A DNA stretch of 64,000 nt from Thermobispora bispora DSM 43833 (GTDB lineage Bacteria; Actinomycetota; Actinomycetes; Streptosporangiales; Streptosporangiaceae), in the NCBI RefSeq assembly GCF_000092645.1, contig NC_014165.1, positions 2,294,001 through 2,358,000 of the forward strand, given 5' to 3'. Below the pieces are notes generated by a model. It did no database searches, was not told the origin of the DNA, and saw only the letters and a program-made list of their open reading frames with translations. Of the stretch, positions 19,872 through 30,499 are shown piece by piece; position 1 is the stretch's first letter; each line of letters begins with the position of its first letter. A program made the position numbers and the translations under genes.

Positions 19872-20276
19872 CTACCCCACGACGACCGTGTCGCCCTGGA
19901 CCGTGACGTTCCGGGCGGGGAGCGGCGATTTCGCCGGGCCCTCCTTCACCGAGCCGTCGGCGATGTCGAACAGCGTGTTGTGGCAGTGGCAGATGATCGC
20001 CCCTTTGTCGACGCTGCCGACGAGGCACCCCTGGTGGGTGCAGACCGCGCTGAAGGCCTTGAACTCGCCCTGGGTGGGCTGGGTGACCACGATCCGCTTG
20101 TCCCGGATGACCCGGCCCCCGCCGACCGGGATGTCGGAGGCGTTGACGTTCACGCTCTCCCCGGCATCTCCGCCCGCCGCGCCATCCGAGCCGCCCCCGC
20201 CGCAGGCGGCCAGGGCGGCGGCCACCCCGGCCGCTCCGGTACCGAGGATCAGGGCCCGGCGTGTGGTATCGGTCAT
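19872..20276 (-). CDS. Tat-exported Rieske [2Fe-2S] lipoprotein
   Basis: A 134-aa protein with a twin-arginine signal (TDTTRRALILGTGAAGVAAA) running into a lipobox-like LAAC at about residue 24, a Gly/Ser linker, and one Rieske domain with cluster motifs CTHQGCLVG and CHCHNTLF. It is probably lipid-anchored outside the membrane and carries electrons. The partner is unknown, and such single-domain Rieske proteins are common beside unrelated genes in actinobacteria. The ATG at 20276 has GGAGAGG six bases upstream; the TTG two codons earlier has none at proper distance. Confidence 0.88.
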   Translation of the reverse strand: MTDTTRRALILGTGAAGVAAALAACGGGGSDGAAGGDAGESVNVNASDIPVGGGRVIRDKRIVVTQPTQGEFKAFSAVCTHQGCLVGSVDKGAIICHCHNTLFDIADGSVKEGPAKSPLPARNVTVQGDTVVVG

Positions 20277-20938
20277 GCTCAACCTCTCCGGATGGGTGCC
20301 GGGGACGGCCCGTTTCGGCCCGTCCCCGCCATGACTTTCACCGTATGTGGTTGGTTACGGCTCTCACGCCGTGGGGGTTCCGTCCGGACCCGAACGAGAG
20401 GTGTGATCCTGCGCACACCCGAGACGGCGCCGCTCCCACCCGTGGTGAGATCCCGGCTCCCCGGCCACGATGACGCGCTCGCCCCGGTCACGGCTGCGCG
20501 GCGGTGGCGCGCCACGTCCCACGCCCGTGGTCGTACGCCCCTCCCCTGTTCACGGCGGCGCTCCCCCGTTCACGGTGACGCGCCCGCGGACGTCGGCGGT
20601 CACAAGCCGCTCCCACCCGTGGTGAGATCCCGGCTCCCGGCCACGATGACGCGCCTCGGCTCGAGATGGCGCACGGATCCCGTGGCCGGCCATCCGGGCC
20701 CGGTCCGCGCCCAGCCGGGGTCCGCGCGCACCCGGTCTCCCGGGGTGATGCGTTCCCTCGGCCACGCTGCTGCGCCGGCTCACCGCCCGCGGTGCCGCGC
20801 CCGCTCTACCGCGACGATCGGGACATCCCGGAGCGTGCCCGGCCGCCGCTGACCCGCCCTCCGCTCGGCCGCCGCCTCGATGACGACCCGGGCCGGCGCT
20901 CCCTCACCCGGGCGTTCACCCGTGCCGTCCGCGGGCGC
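20277..20938. repeat. Repeat-bearing spacer between Rieske gene and uvrA
   Basis: A 662-base non-coding stretch downstream of uvrA. It has a near-perfect direct repeat of about 48 bases, at 20430-20478 and 20607-20654. Both copies start CCGCTCCCACCCGTGGTGAG and end GATGACGCGC; they differ mainly by one C. Smaller GTTCACGG-CGCTCCCC/TGACGCGC units lie between them (about 20545-20585). I see no gene or RNA structure that I recognise. Confidence 0.65.
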
Positions 20939-23779
<2,841 letters not shown>

Positions 23780-23803
23780 GGTGGTCCCGAAAGATCGACG
23801 AGT

Positions 23804-23817
23804 CAAACAGGTGTACG
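23804..23817. promoter_or_regulatory. SOS (LexA)-like box before uvrA
   Basis: On the minus strand the site reads CGTACACCTGTTTG. The actinobacterial/Bacillus SOS box is CGAAC-N4-GTTCG, so 8 of the 10 defined bases match. It lies 25 bases before the chosen uvrA GTG, a sensible place for LexA repression. Confidence 0.5.
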
Positions 23818-23824
23818 AATAGGC

Positions 23825-24242
23825 TATCCCGAGCCACCGACCTTACCGGGCCGTCGCCCGGAATCCGGCCCGCGTCCGCGTGGGCGGGGCGCATCGTCCG
23901 CCCGGGCCGACCAGGGTATGCGCTCCGGCCGGATTCCGCCCGCCGGTCGGGGGAACTCCCCGGTGAGCGGCCACGGGCTCCGGCGCCCCGCGCCCGTGGC
24001 GTACGGCCGGCCGCGGTCCAGGCCCGCCGCCGACGGGGTCCACGGCACCCGGGGCCGCCGCCCGCGGATGTCCGCCGGCCGGGCCGCCGCGTCCGGATCC
24101 ACGGCCGGACGGGCGCCTCCCGGCCGTTTCACCGGTGGGCTCGCCCGTGCGGTGCCCCGGCCCGCGGCCGTACGGGCCCCTCCCCCCGGCGCGGCCGCGG
24201 CGGTGGGATTAGCGTGAGCCGTACCGACCGAGAAGGAGGACC
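23825..24242. other. Divergent spacer between uvrA and MBL-fold gene
   Basis: Mostly GC-rich sequence without a supported gene. Near the right end TAGCGT (24210-24215) could be a -10 element for the hydrolase at 24243, followed by the strong ribosome site AGAAGGAGG. Nothing else stands out. Confidence 0.5.
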
Positions 24243-24887
24243 ATGACGTACACCGGTAACGTCACCAAGGGCGGGCCGCCCGACGTCCGCGAGCTGCCCG
24301 GCATCACCATCTGGAAGATGGAGGTCGGGGACTTCGAGAACAACGCCTACCTGATCCGGTGCAACGCGACCGGCGACGGCCTCCTGATCGACGCGGCCGC
24401 CGAGCCCGACCGGCTGCTCGAGCTGATCGGGGACCGGCCGCTCCGCGCCATCGTGACCACCCACCGCCACCAGGACCACTGGATGGCGCTGAAGGAGGTC
24501 GCCCGGGCCACGGGGGCCGAGGTGATCGCCCACCCGCTCGACGCGCCCGAGCTGCCCGTCCCGGTGACCCGCGAGGTGGTCCACGGGGACGTGATCACCG
24601 TGGGGAACGCGTCGTTCGAGGTGATCCACCTGCGCGGCCACACCCCGGGGTCGATCGCGCTGCTCTACGAGGACCGGCACCTGTTCACCGGTGACTCGCT
24701 CTTCCCCGGCGGCGTGGGGAACACCTGGGGCGACCGGGAGAAGTTCGAGCAGCTCTTCACCGACGTCGTGGAGCGCGTGTTCGACCGGCTGCCGGACGAG
24801 TGCTGGGTCTACCCGGGGCACGGCCGCGACACCACGCTCGGCGCCGAGCGCCCTCACCTGCCGGAGTGGAAGGCCCGCGGCTGGTGA
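24243..24887 (+). CDS. Metallo-beta-lactamase-fold hydrolase
   Basis: A 214-aa glyoxalase-II-like MBL-fold protein. Metal ligands are in TTHRHQDHW (near residue 78), HLRGHTPGSIALL (near 133), FTGDSLFPGG and YPGHGRDTT. The form with Arg between the first two His (HRHQDH) is a small departure from HxHxDH only in the middle residues. AGAAGGAGG before the ATG is strong. It ends in a GTGA overlap with the MenC-like gene, so the two are co-translated. The substrate is unknown; thioester or lactone hydrolysis is usual for the family. Confidence 0.85.
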   Translation: MTYTGNVTKGGPPDVRELPGITIWKMEVGDFENNAYLIRCNATGDGLLIDAAAEPDRLLELIGDRPLRAIVTTHRHQDHWMALKEVARATGAEVIAHPLDAPELPVPVTREVVHGDVITVGNASFEVIHLRGHTPGSIALLYEDRHLFTGDSLFPGGVGNTWGDREKFEQLFTDVVERVFDRLPDECWVYPGHGRDTTLGAERPHLPEWKARGW

Positions 24888-25990
24888 AGATCACCGGCGT
24901 CGAGCTGATCCGGATCACCATGCCGCTGGCGGCGCCGTTCGCCACCTCCTACGGCACGATGACCACGCGGGACGCCCTGCTCGTCCGCGTGGTCACGCCG
25001 GAGGCGGAGGGCTGGGGGGAGTGCGCCGCCATGGCCCGGCCGGATTACACGCCGGAGTACGTGGCCGGCGCCGCCGACGTGCTGCGCCGCTTCCTGATCC
25101 CGGCCCTGCCCCGGGAGGCGGACGCCCACCGGGTCGGCCCGGCGCTGGCGTGGGTCAAGGGGCACCGGATGGCGAAGGCCGCGCTGGAGATGGCGGTGCT
25201 CGACGCGCAGCTCCGCGCCTCGGGCGAGTCCTTCGCCCGGTTCCTCGGCGCGGTCCGGGACCGGGTGCCGTGCGGGGTGGCGGTCGGCATCACCGGGTCG
25301 CTGCCCGAGCTCGTCGACACCGTCGGCCGGTACGTCGCCGAGGGGTACGCCCGGATCAAGATCAAGATCAAGCCGGGCTGGGACGTGGAACCGGTCCGCG
25401 CGCTCCGCGAGCGCTTCGGCGACGGCCTGCTGCTCCAGGTGGACGCGAACGCCGCCTACACGCTCGCCGACGCCGCGCACCTGGCCCGGCTGGACCCGTT
25501 CGGCCTGCTCCTCATCGAGCAGCCCCTCGCCGACGACGACCTCGTCCAGCACGCCGAGCTCGCCCGGCGGATCCGGACCCCCATCTGCCTGGACGAGTCG
25601 ATCCTCTCGGCCGAGCACGCCGCCGCGGCCATCCGGCTCGGCGCCTGCTCCGTGGTGAACGTCAAGCCGGGCCGGGTCGGCGGCTACCTCGAGGCGCGCC
25701 GCATCCACGACCTGTGCCGCGCGCACGGCGTGCCGGTCTGGTGCGGGGGCATGCTGGAGACCGGCCTGGGCCGGGCGGCGAACATCGCCCTCGCCGCGCT
25801 GCCCGGCTTCACCCTGCCGGGCGACATCTCCGGATCGCGCCGCTACTTCCCGGCCGACATCACCCCGCCGTTCGAGCCCGACGACGGCCACCTCGCGGTG
25901 CCGGACGGCCCCGGCCTCGGCGTGGAGCCGCTCCCCGACCGGCTGGCGGAGGTCACCGCGTCGCGCGAGTGGATCCCGCTCCCGGCCTAG
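24884..25990 (+). CDS. menC: MenC/N-acylamino-acid racemase-like enolase-superfamily enzyme
   Basis: A 368-aa member of the o-succinylbenzoate synthase / N-acylamino acid racemase family. The capping domain reads ITMPLAAPFATSYGTMTTRD. The barrel has the catalytic lysine pair in ARIKIKIKPGWD, metal ligands in LQVDANAAYT, LIEQPLADDD and CLDESI, and the second lysine in VVNVKPGRVGGY. It could make o-succinylbenzoate for menaquinone, but no other men gene is nearby and the family includes racemases, so the symbol is tentative. The GTG start overlaps the hydrolase stop by 4 bases; the next gene is convergent, 6 bases away. Confidence 0.82.
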   Translation: MKITGVELIRITMPLAAPFATSYGTMTTRDALLVRVVTPEAEGWGECAAMARPDYTPEYVAGAADVLRRFLIPALPREADAHRVGPALAWVKGHRMAKAALEMAVLDAQLRASGESFARFLGAVRDRVPCGVAVGITGSLPELVDTVGRYVAEGYARIKIKIKPGWDVEPVRALRERFGDGLLLQVDANAAYTLADAAHLARLDPFGLLLIEQPLADDDLVQHAELARRIRTPICLDESILSAEHAAAAIRLGACSVVNVKPGRVGGYLEARRIHDLCRAHGVPVWCGGMLETGLGRAANIALAALPGFTLPGDISGSRRYFPADITPPFEPDDGHLAVPDGPGLGVEPLPDRLAEVTASREWIPLPA

Positions 25991-25996
25991 CGGGCG

Positions 25997-26293
25997 CTAC
26001 CGCTCGGCGGGGTCGGCGTGCGGCCGCGGCTGCTCCGTGGTGAAGACCTTCACGATACGGTCGGCGGCCGCGGCCGGCTCGTCCACGCTCTCCACCACGT
26101 CGCCCCACGACCAGCGGTAGAACCAGCCCTCGGGCATGGCCACGCAGTCGACGGTCTCGGTGAAGATCGCCGCGTCCGGGTCGCGGACCTTCAGCGAGGG
26201 CGGATCGGGGCGTAGCGAGGCCTCCAAGCCCCGGAGCTCCAGCTCCCGCGCCAGCTTTCCCAGGAAGTACGTTCGGGTGTGCTCACGTGGCAT
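25997..26293 (-). CDS. Small protein of unknown function (98 aa)
   Basis: I do not recognise this protein. It is 98 aa, soluble-looking, with an N-terminal basic helix (TYFLGKLARELELRGLEASL), a middle strand SLKVRDPDAAIFTETVDCVAMP, and a WFYRWSWGDVVESV segment followed by an acidic helix. The codon pattern is normal for the genome and the ATG is sharply defined, so it is likely expressed. It lies downstream of the psd-pssA operon, past a hairpin, and is convergent with the MenC-like gene. Confidence 0.7.
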   Translation of the reverse strand: MPREHTRTYFLGKLARELELRGLEASLRPDPPSLKVRDPDAAIFTETVDCVAMPEGWFYRWSWGDVVESVDEPAAAADRIVKVFTTEQPRPHADPAER

Positions 26294-26346
26294 GGCGACC
26301 AGGGCTCCCTCGGACTAGGCGGTATCCAGCTGATGGCCGGGCCCGG

Positions 26347-26374
26347 ACAGGGGCCCTGGGGACCGGGCCCCTGT
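26347..26374 (-). terminator. Hairpin terminator after pssA
   Basis: CAGGGGCCC (26348-26356) pairs with GGGCCCCTG (26365-26373) around an 8-base loop, with one more A-T pair outside. It lies 15 bases after the pssA stop on the minus strand. Confidence 0.6.
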
Positions 26375-26388
26375 TCCCGAGACGGACG

Positions 26389-27228
26389 TCAGCCCAGGCT
26401 CCCCGAGCGTCGTTCCCTGCGCTGCTGCTGTTTGAACATCAGAACGCGCAACGGAATCGCCGCCACGATGGCGATCTGCATCGTCGCGCCCACCTTGATC
26501 AGGTGGTCGCCGCCGGGCAGCCCGGAGGCCCAGATCGTCAGGCAGGCCACGTTGATCATCATCCAGGCGAAGACGACGGCGGCGAGGTTGCCCCGCGGCT
26601 TGGGGTACTCGATGCGGCTCACCATCAGCCAGGCCACGCCGAGGATGCCGGCCATGGCGAGCGGGTTCGGCTGGAAGAGCAGCACGATGGAGACGACGGT
26701 CATCGCCCCCATGGGGATGGGCAACCCCATGAAGTCGCCGCTCTTCGTCTTCACACAGGCGAACCGGGCGAGCCGTACCACGCCGGCGAGCACCACCGAC
26801 CCGGCCACGCTGAGCACCAGCCAGAGCGGCAGGCTGGCCGAGAAGCCCGCCCAGAGCACGACCATGAACGCGGGCGCGAACCCGAAGCTGATCACGTCGG
26901 CGAGGTTGTCGAGCTCCGCGCCCATGGCCGAGGCCCGGAACTTCCGCGCGACCAGGCCGTCGAACAGGTCGCAGGTCGCGCCGATGAGGAGCAGGACGAC
27001 CGCCGTGCCGAAGAACCGCGGGTCCGGGGTGAACTCCGCGTTCGCCCGCAGGTCGCTGATCGCCGACCAGGCGAGCACGCACACGGCGAGGAAGCCGCAG
27101 AGCGCGTTGCCGAGGGAGAGCGAGTCGGCGGCGGAGAGGCGGAAGGCCTTGCCGACCGGGCCCTGGGACCCGTCGCCGACCTCCCCGACCGGCCAGGTGG
27201 TCTCGGCGTGCAGGTCAGGCGTGGTCAA
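26389..27228 (-). CDS. pssA: CDP-diacylglycerol-serine O-phosphatidyltransferase
   Basis: Makes phosphatidylserine from CDP-diacylglycerol and serine in the membrane. The 279-aa protein has the CDP-alcohol phosphotransferase signature DGLVARKFRASAMGAELDNL (about residues 90-109), followed by the second part of the motif ADVISFGFAPA, and some six to eight hydrophobic helices. The start overlaps psd by 14 bases, and the product of this enzyme is the substrate of Psd, so the pair is a functional operon that makes phosphatidylethanolamine. Confidence 0.93.
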   Translation of the reverse strand: MTTPDLHAETTWPVGEVGDGSQGPVGKAFRLSAADSLSLGNALCGFLAVCVLAWSAISDLRANAEFTPDPRFFGTAVVLLLIGATCDLFDGLVARKFRASAMGAELDNLADVISFGFAPAFMVVLWAGFSASLPLWLVLSVAGSVVLAGVVRLARFACVKTKSGDFMGLPIPMGAMTVVSIVLLFQPNPLAMAGILGVAWLMVSRIEYPKPRGNLAAVVFAWMMINVACLTIWASGLPGGDHLIKVGATMQIAIVAAIPLRVLMFKQQQRRERRSGSLG

Positions 27229-27895
27229 GGCGCGTCACCCCCGCCACCGTCCGCTGACCCACCGTGACCGCCGGGGAGATGCCCTCCGGCAGGTAGACGT
27301 CGACCCGGGAGCCGAACCGGATCAACCCGATCCGCTCCCCTTGCGAGACCTTGGCGCCAGGCGTGAGGTACGTCACGATGCGGCGGGCGAGCGCGCCGGC
27401 GATCTGCACGACCTCCAGCTCCCCGAGGGCGGTGGCGAACTTCCAGACCACCCGCTCGTTCTTGTCGCTGTCCTTGTCGAAGGCCGGCAGGAAGCCACCG
27501 GGGATGTGCTCGATCGAGGTCACGACCCCGTCGGCCGGGGCGCGGTTGACGTGCACGTTCAGCGGGCTCATGAATATCGCCACCCTGGTCCGGCCGTCCG
27601 GCCATGGATCGATGCTCTGCACGACGCCGTCGGCCGGGGCCAGCAACCGTCCCTCCCCCAGGGCGCGCTCGGGGTCGCGGAAGAACCAGAGCATGGCGCC
27701 GGTGAGGGCGGTGAGCGGTACGGCCGCCAGCGCCCACCTGGACGAGCGACGGGTCAGCAGGGCCGTGGTGACCGCCGCGGCGGCGGTCGGAACCAGCCAA
27801 GGGGACACTCCGCGCGCGAGCCGGACACGCGTCAGGGGACCTGCCGCGGCCCCCGCCGTCAGCGTCGCATCGCGGGTAAACGATTCATCGGACAC
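27215..27895 (-). CDS. psd: Phosphatidylserine decarboxylase, short (PSD-A) form
   Basis: Decarboxylates phosphatidylserine to phosphatidylethanolamine. The 226-aa length fits the short PSD-A class. Hydrophobic helices lie near residues 30-70, LLAPADGVVQSI and IFMSPLNVHVNRAPADG are conserved, and RFGSRVDVYLP near the C-terminus holds the Ser at which the proenzyme cuts itself to form the pyruvoyl group. It overlaps pssA downstream. An AT-richer promoter region lies upstream. Confidence 0.93.
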   Translation of the reverse strand: MSDESFTRDATLTAGAAAGPLTRVRLARGVSPWLVPTAAAAVTTALLTRRSSRWALAAVPLTALTGAMLWFFRDPERALGEGRLLAPADGVVQSIDPWPDGRTRVAIFMSPLNVHVNRAPADGVVTSIEHIPGGFLPAFDKDSDKNERVVWKFATALGELEVVQIAGALARRIVTYLTPGAKVSQGERIGLIRFGSRVDVYLPEGISPAVTVGQRTVAGVTRLDHA

Positions 27896-28022
27896 AGGGA
27901 ACCTTTGTAACCTTCGATGACTACGGACCGGTGTAGGGGCTGACGAGCGATATTACCGATCTCGCAGTCATCCCGAGCATTAACGAGTCAAGGCAACGCG
28001 GTTATCGCCACCTTTGTGAACT
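27896..28022. promoter_or_regulatory. Upstream region of psd with paired ACCTTTGT motifs
   Basis: This 127-base gap is clearly less GC-rich than its surroundings. The motif ACCTTTGTRA occurs at 27901-27910 and again at 28010-28019, near each end. TAATAT on the minus strand (about 27950-27955) could be a -10 element for psd. Confidence 0.4.
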
Positions 28023-28997
28023 CTACGAAGTTTTCGACGCGGTGTGCGCCTTTTCGAGATTTCGGGCTTTGATCACACTTGCGACCGTGGTCACCGTCAG
28101 CGTGACCGCGATGACGCTGAGGGAGAGCCAGATCGGGACCTCGGGCGCCCAGGAGAAGCCGCTCTCGTGCAGCGCCTCGAGGATGAGCTTCACCCCGATG
28201 AAGGCGAGCACCACGGAGAGCCCGTAGCTGAGGTAGACGAGGCGCTGCAGCAGCCCGCCGAGGAGGAAGTGGAGCTGGCACAGCCCCATCAGGGCGAACG
28301 CGTTCGCGGAGAAGACGATGAACGGGTCCTTGGTGAGGCCGAAGATCGCCGGGATCGAGTCGAGGGCGAAGAGCAGGTCGGTGGTGCCGATCGCGATCAT
28401 CACGATGAGCATCGGCGTGACCATCCGCCGGCCGTCGACCCGGACCGTGATGCGGGCGCCGACGTAGTCCTCCGTGGTGGGGAACACGCGGCGGGCCCAG
28501 CGGAGCAGGATGTTCTCCTTGAACTCCTCTTCCTCCTCCTTGTTGTGGTCGCGGATGAGGGTGTACGCGGTGTAGAGGAGGAAGGCGCCGAAGACGTAGA
28601 ACAGCCAGCTGAAGTGCGCCAGGGCCGCGGCGCCGATCGCGATGAAGGCGCCGCGCATGACCAGGGCGAGCACGATGCCGACCAGCAGCACCTTGTGCTG
28701 GTAGATCCGCGGCACCCTGAACCGCGACATGATGATGTAGAAGACGAAGAGGTTGTCGACGCTCAGGCTGTACTCGGTGATGTAGCCGGCGAAGAACTCG
28801 GCGCCCGGCTCGATCCCGGCCCAGAACGTTAACCAGACGCCGAACAGCACGGCGAGGCTGGCGTAGACGCTGACCCAGAACCCGGCCTGACGGATCGAGA
28901 ACTCACGTGGGTCGCGCTCGGTGATCCACAGGTCGAAGACGACGACCGCCAGCAGACCCGCGATTACCGCCACCCACATCCACCCGGGCACGCTCAC
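28023..28997 (-). CDS. TerC/Alx-family integral membrane metal transporter
   Basis: A 324-aa TerC-family membrane protein, here probably a manganese exporter. About nine hydrophobic helices are visible. Signature blocks are ITEYSLSVDNLFVFYIIMSRF (in two parts near residues 75-95) and IGTTDLLFALDSIPAIFGLT near 205, each with the Asp of the metal site. A cytosolic acidic stretch (KEEEEEFKEN) lies between the halves. The GTG at 28997 is chosen because GGAGG lies 6 bases upstream. A yybP-ykoY riboswitch upstream supports Mn2+ control. Confidence 0.92.
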   Translation of the reverse strand: MSVPGWMWVAVIAGLLAVVVFDLWITERDPREFSIRQAGFWVSVYASLAVLFGVWLTFWAGIEPGAEFFAGYITEYSLSVDNLFVFYIIMSRFRVPRIYQHKVLLVGIVLALVMRGAFIAIGAAALAHFSWLFYVFGAFLLYTAYTLIRDHNKEEEEEFKENILLRWARRVFPTTEDYVGARITVRVDGRRMVTPMLIVMIAIGTTDLLFALDSIPAIFGLTKDPFIVFSANAFALMGLCQLHFLLGGLLQRLVYLSYGLSVVLAFIGVKLILEALHESGFSWAPEVPIWLSLSVIAVTLTVTTVASVIKARNLEKAHTASKTS

Positions 28998-29001
28998 ACT
29001 C

Positions 29002-29039
29002 GACCTCCGGCACGCGCGCACAACACAATGCCGGAGGTC
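29002..29039 (-). promoter_or_regulatory. Anti-Shine-Dalgarno hairpin of terC riboswitch
   Basis: GACCTCCGGC (29002-29011) is exactly complementary to GCCGGAGGTC (29030-29039). On the transcript the 3' strand of the aptamer can thus pair for 10 bases with the terC ribosome site. The same aptamer strand is also needed for helix P1, so the two structures exclude each other. Confidence 0.7.
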
Positions 29040-29134
29040 TCTCCCGCCCGCGAGCGGCGCGGACCGATGACCCCGGGTGCCCTGGGGGACACCGTGATGA
29101 CGAGATCACCGCGTGGGGATACTCCCCTCCAACC
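29030..29134 (-). ncRNA. yybP-ykoY (Mn2+) riboswitch before terC
   Basis: The minus-strand leader carries the hallmarks of this aptamer: GGAGGGGAGTATCCCC at the 5' side (29115-29130), TCGTCATCACGG in the middle, and GGGAGAGACCTCCGGC at the 3' end (29030-29045). Helix P1 can form between GTTGGAGG (about 29125-29132) and CCTCCGGC. The family senses Mn2+ and often controls TerC or MntP exporters. The arrangement suggests a translational ON switch. Identification is by eye; boundaries are approximate. Confidence 0.82.
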
Positions 29135-29164
29135 GCACCAAGTATACGGGGGTCGATCGGCGCG

Positions 29165-29200
29165 CCGGTCCCGCCGGCCGGGTTACGCCGGCGGGACCGG
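29165..29200 (-). terminator. Hairpin terminator after the murJ-glycosyltransferase run
   Basis: A perfect 14-base-pair stem (CCGGTCCCGCCGGC with its complement at 29187-29200) and an 8-base loop lie about 65 bases past the glycosyltransferase stop. It also separates that operon from the terC leader. Confidence 0.65.
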
Positions 29201-29263
29201 GGTCACGGTTCCGTATCCCCGTCCGCTCCCCGGCGGCCCGTGGTAGCGGGTTCCGGGGTGAGC

Positions 29264-30499
29264 TCACCGGCCGCGCTGCGCCCGGTAGCAGGCCAGCACG
29301 GACTCCACCGCCTCGTCCTCGCCGGGCAGGGCCGCGCCCCGGGCGGCCGCGGCCGCGGCGAGCCGGGCGGCGAGCGCGGGGTCGCCCAGCAACCGCCCGA
29401 TCTCCCGGCGCAGCGCGGCCGGATCGCCCGGAGGCACGAGGATCGCCGCCTCCCCCACCATGTCCGGGATGCCGCCCACCCGGGTCGCGATGATCGGCTT
29501 GCCTGCGCGCAGCGCCTCCTGGACGACGAGCGGCTGGCCCTCCCACCGGCTCGGCACGATCACGGCGTGCGCCACCTGGAGCAGGTCGGCCGGGTCCGCC
29601 CAGCCGTACAGGACCACGGGCAGCCCGTCCGCCTCGATCCGGGCCCGCAGCGCGTCCCGCAGCGGCCCCTCCCCCGCGATCACGAAGACCGGGTCCTCCG
29701 GGTACGGCCCGGCCGCGGCGTCGAGCAGGGTCTCCAGGCCCTTCTGCTGGGCGAGCCGGGCCACGGTGAGCAGCACCGGCCGGGGCGCCGGGCCTCCGGC
29801 GGCGGCTCCCCCGGTCTCCGGCCCGGCCGGCTCCGGCGGCGCGGATCGCTCCGGCTCCGCCGCGCTCCCCGGCGCCGCACCGTCCCCGGGTACGGCGCCG
29901 CGCGCGCCGAGCAGGTCCGTGATCCGCTGCCGCACCTCCGCCGCGGACCGGGTGGGCTCGCCGAGCGGCGGGGCCGGCACGATCGCCGGGCCGACGCGGC
30001 GCGCCCGGCGGGCCCGCATGCGCTCCCCGAGGTCGGGGGAGACGACGAGCACGTGGTCGGCCCGGCGGGCGACGATCCGCTCCAGGAGGCGGTAGATCGC
30101 GCCGATCGCGCCCCCGGCGGTGACCGCGTTGTGCAGGGTGACGAGGAGCCGGGGACGGCCCGGCATCCCGGTGAGCGCGAGGGCGGCGAGGGCGCCGGCG
30201 CGCAGGCCGTGCGCGTGCACCACGTCGGCGCCGCGGGCGAGCGCCCGGAGCCGCGCCACGGACCGGGCGTCGCTCGCCGGGCGGGGCCGGTCGGCGATGG
30301 GCACCTCGGCGAACCGCGCCCCGGCCTCCGTGAAGCCGAACGCCTCCTCGGTGGCGCGCGGCCCGGCCACGGCCACCCGGTGGCCGCGCCGCACCAGGCC
30401 GCGCGCGAGCATGCACACGTGCCGGCCGACGCCCCCGGTGCTGCTGCCGAGCACGAGCAGCACCCGGACGGCGGCGCGGCCGTCCCGCGGTCCGGTCAT
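29264..30499 (-). CDS. GT4-family glycosyltransferase
   Basis: A 411-aa GT-B fold glycosyltransferase. The N-terminal half has VLLVLGSSTGGVGRHVCMLA (residues about 12-31) and VVHAHGLRAGALAA. The C-terminal half has VLLTVARLAQQKGLETLL, FVIAGEGPLRDAL and PSRWEGQPLVVQEALRAGKP with the nucleotide-sugar EX7E motif. A Pro/Ala/Glu-rich insert of about 35 residues near 210 separates the halves and is unusual. The ATG overlaps the murJ stop by 4 bases. A role in cell-envelope or exopolysaccharide assembly is likely from position; acceptor unknown. Confidence 0.85.
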   Translation of the reverse strand: MTGPRDGRAAVRVLLVLGSSTGGVGRHVCMLARGLVRRGHRVAVAGPRATEEAFGFTEAGARFAEVPIADRPRPASDARSVARLRALARGADVVHAHGLRAGALAALALTGMPGRPRLLVTLHNAVTAGGAIGAIYRLLERIVARRADHVLVVSPDLGERMRARRARRVGPAIVPAPPLGEPTRSAAEVRQRITDLLGARGAVPGDGAAPGSAAEPERSAPPEPAGPETGGAAAGGPAPRPVLLTVARLAQQKGLETLLDAAAGPYPEDPVFVIAGEGPLRDALRARIEADGLPVVLYGWADPADLLQVAHAVIVPSRWEGQPLVVQEALRAGKPIIATRVGGIPDMVGEAAILVPPGDPAALRREIGRLLGDPALAARLAAAAAARGAALPGEDEAVESVLACYRAQRGR

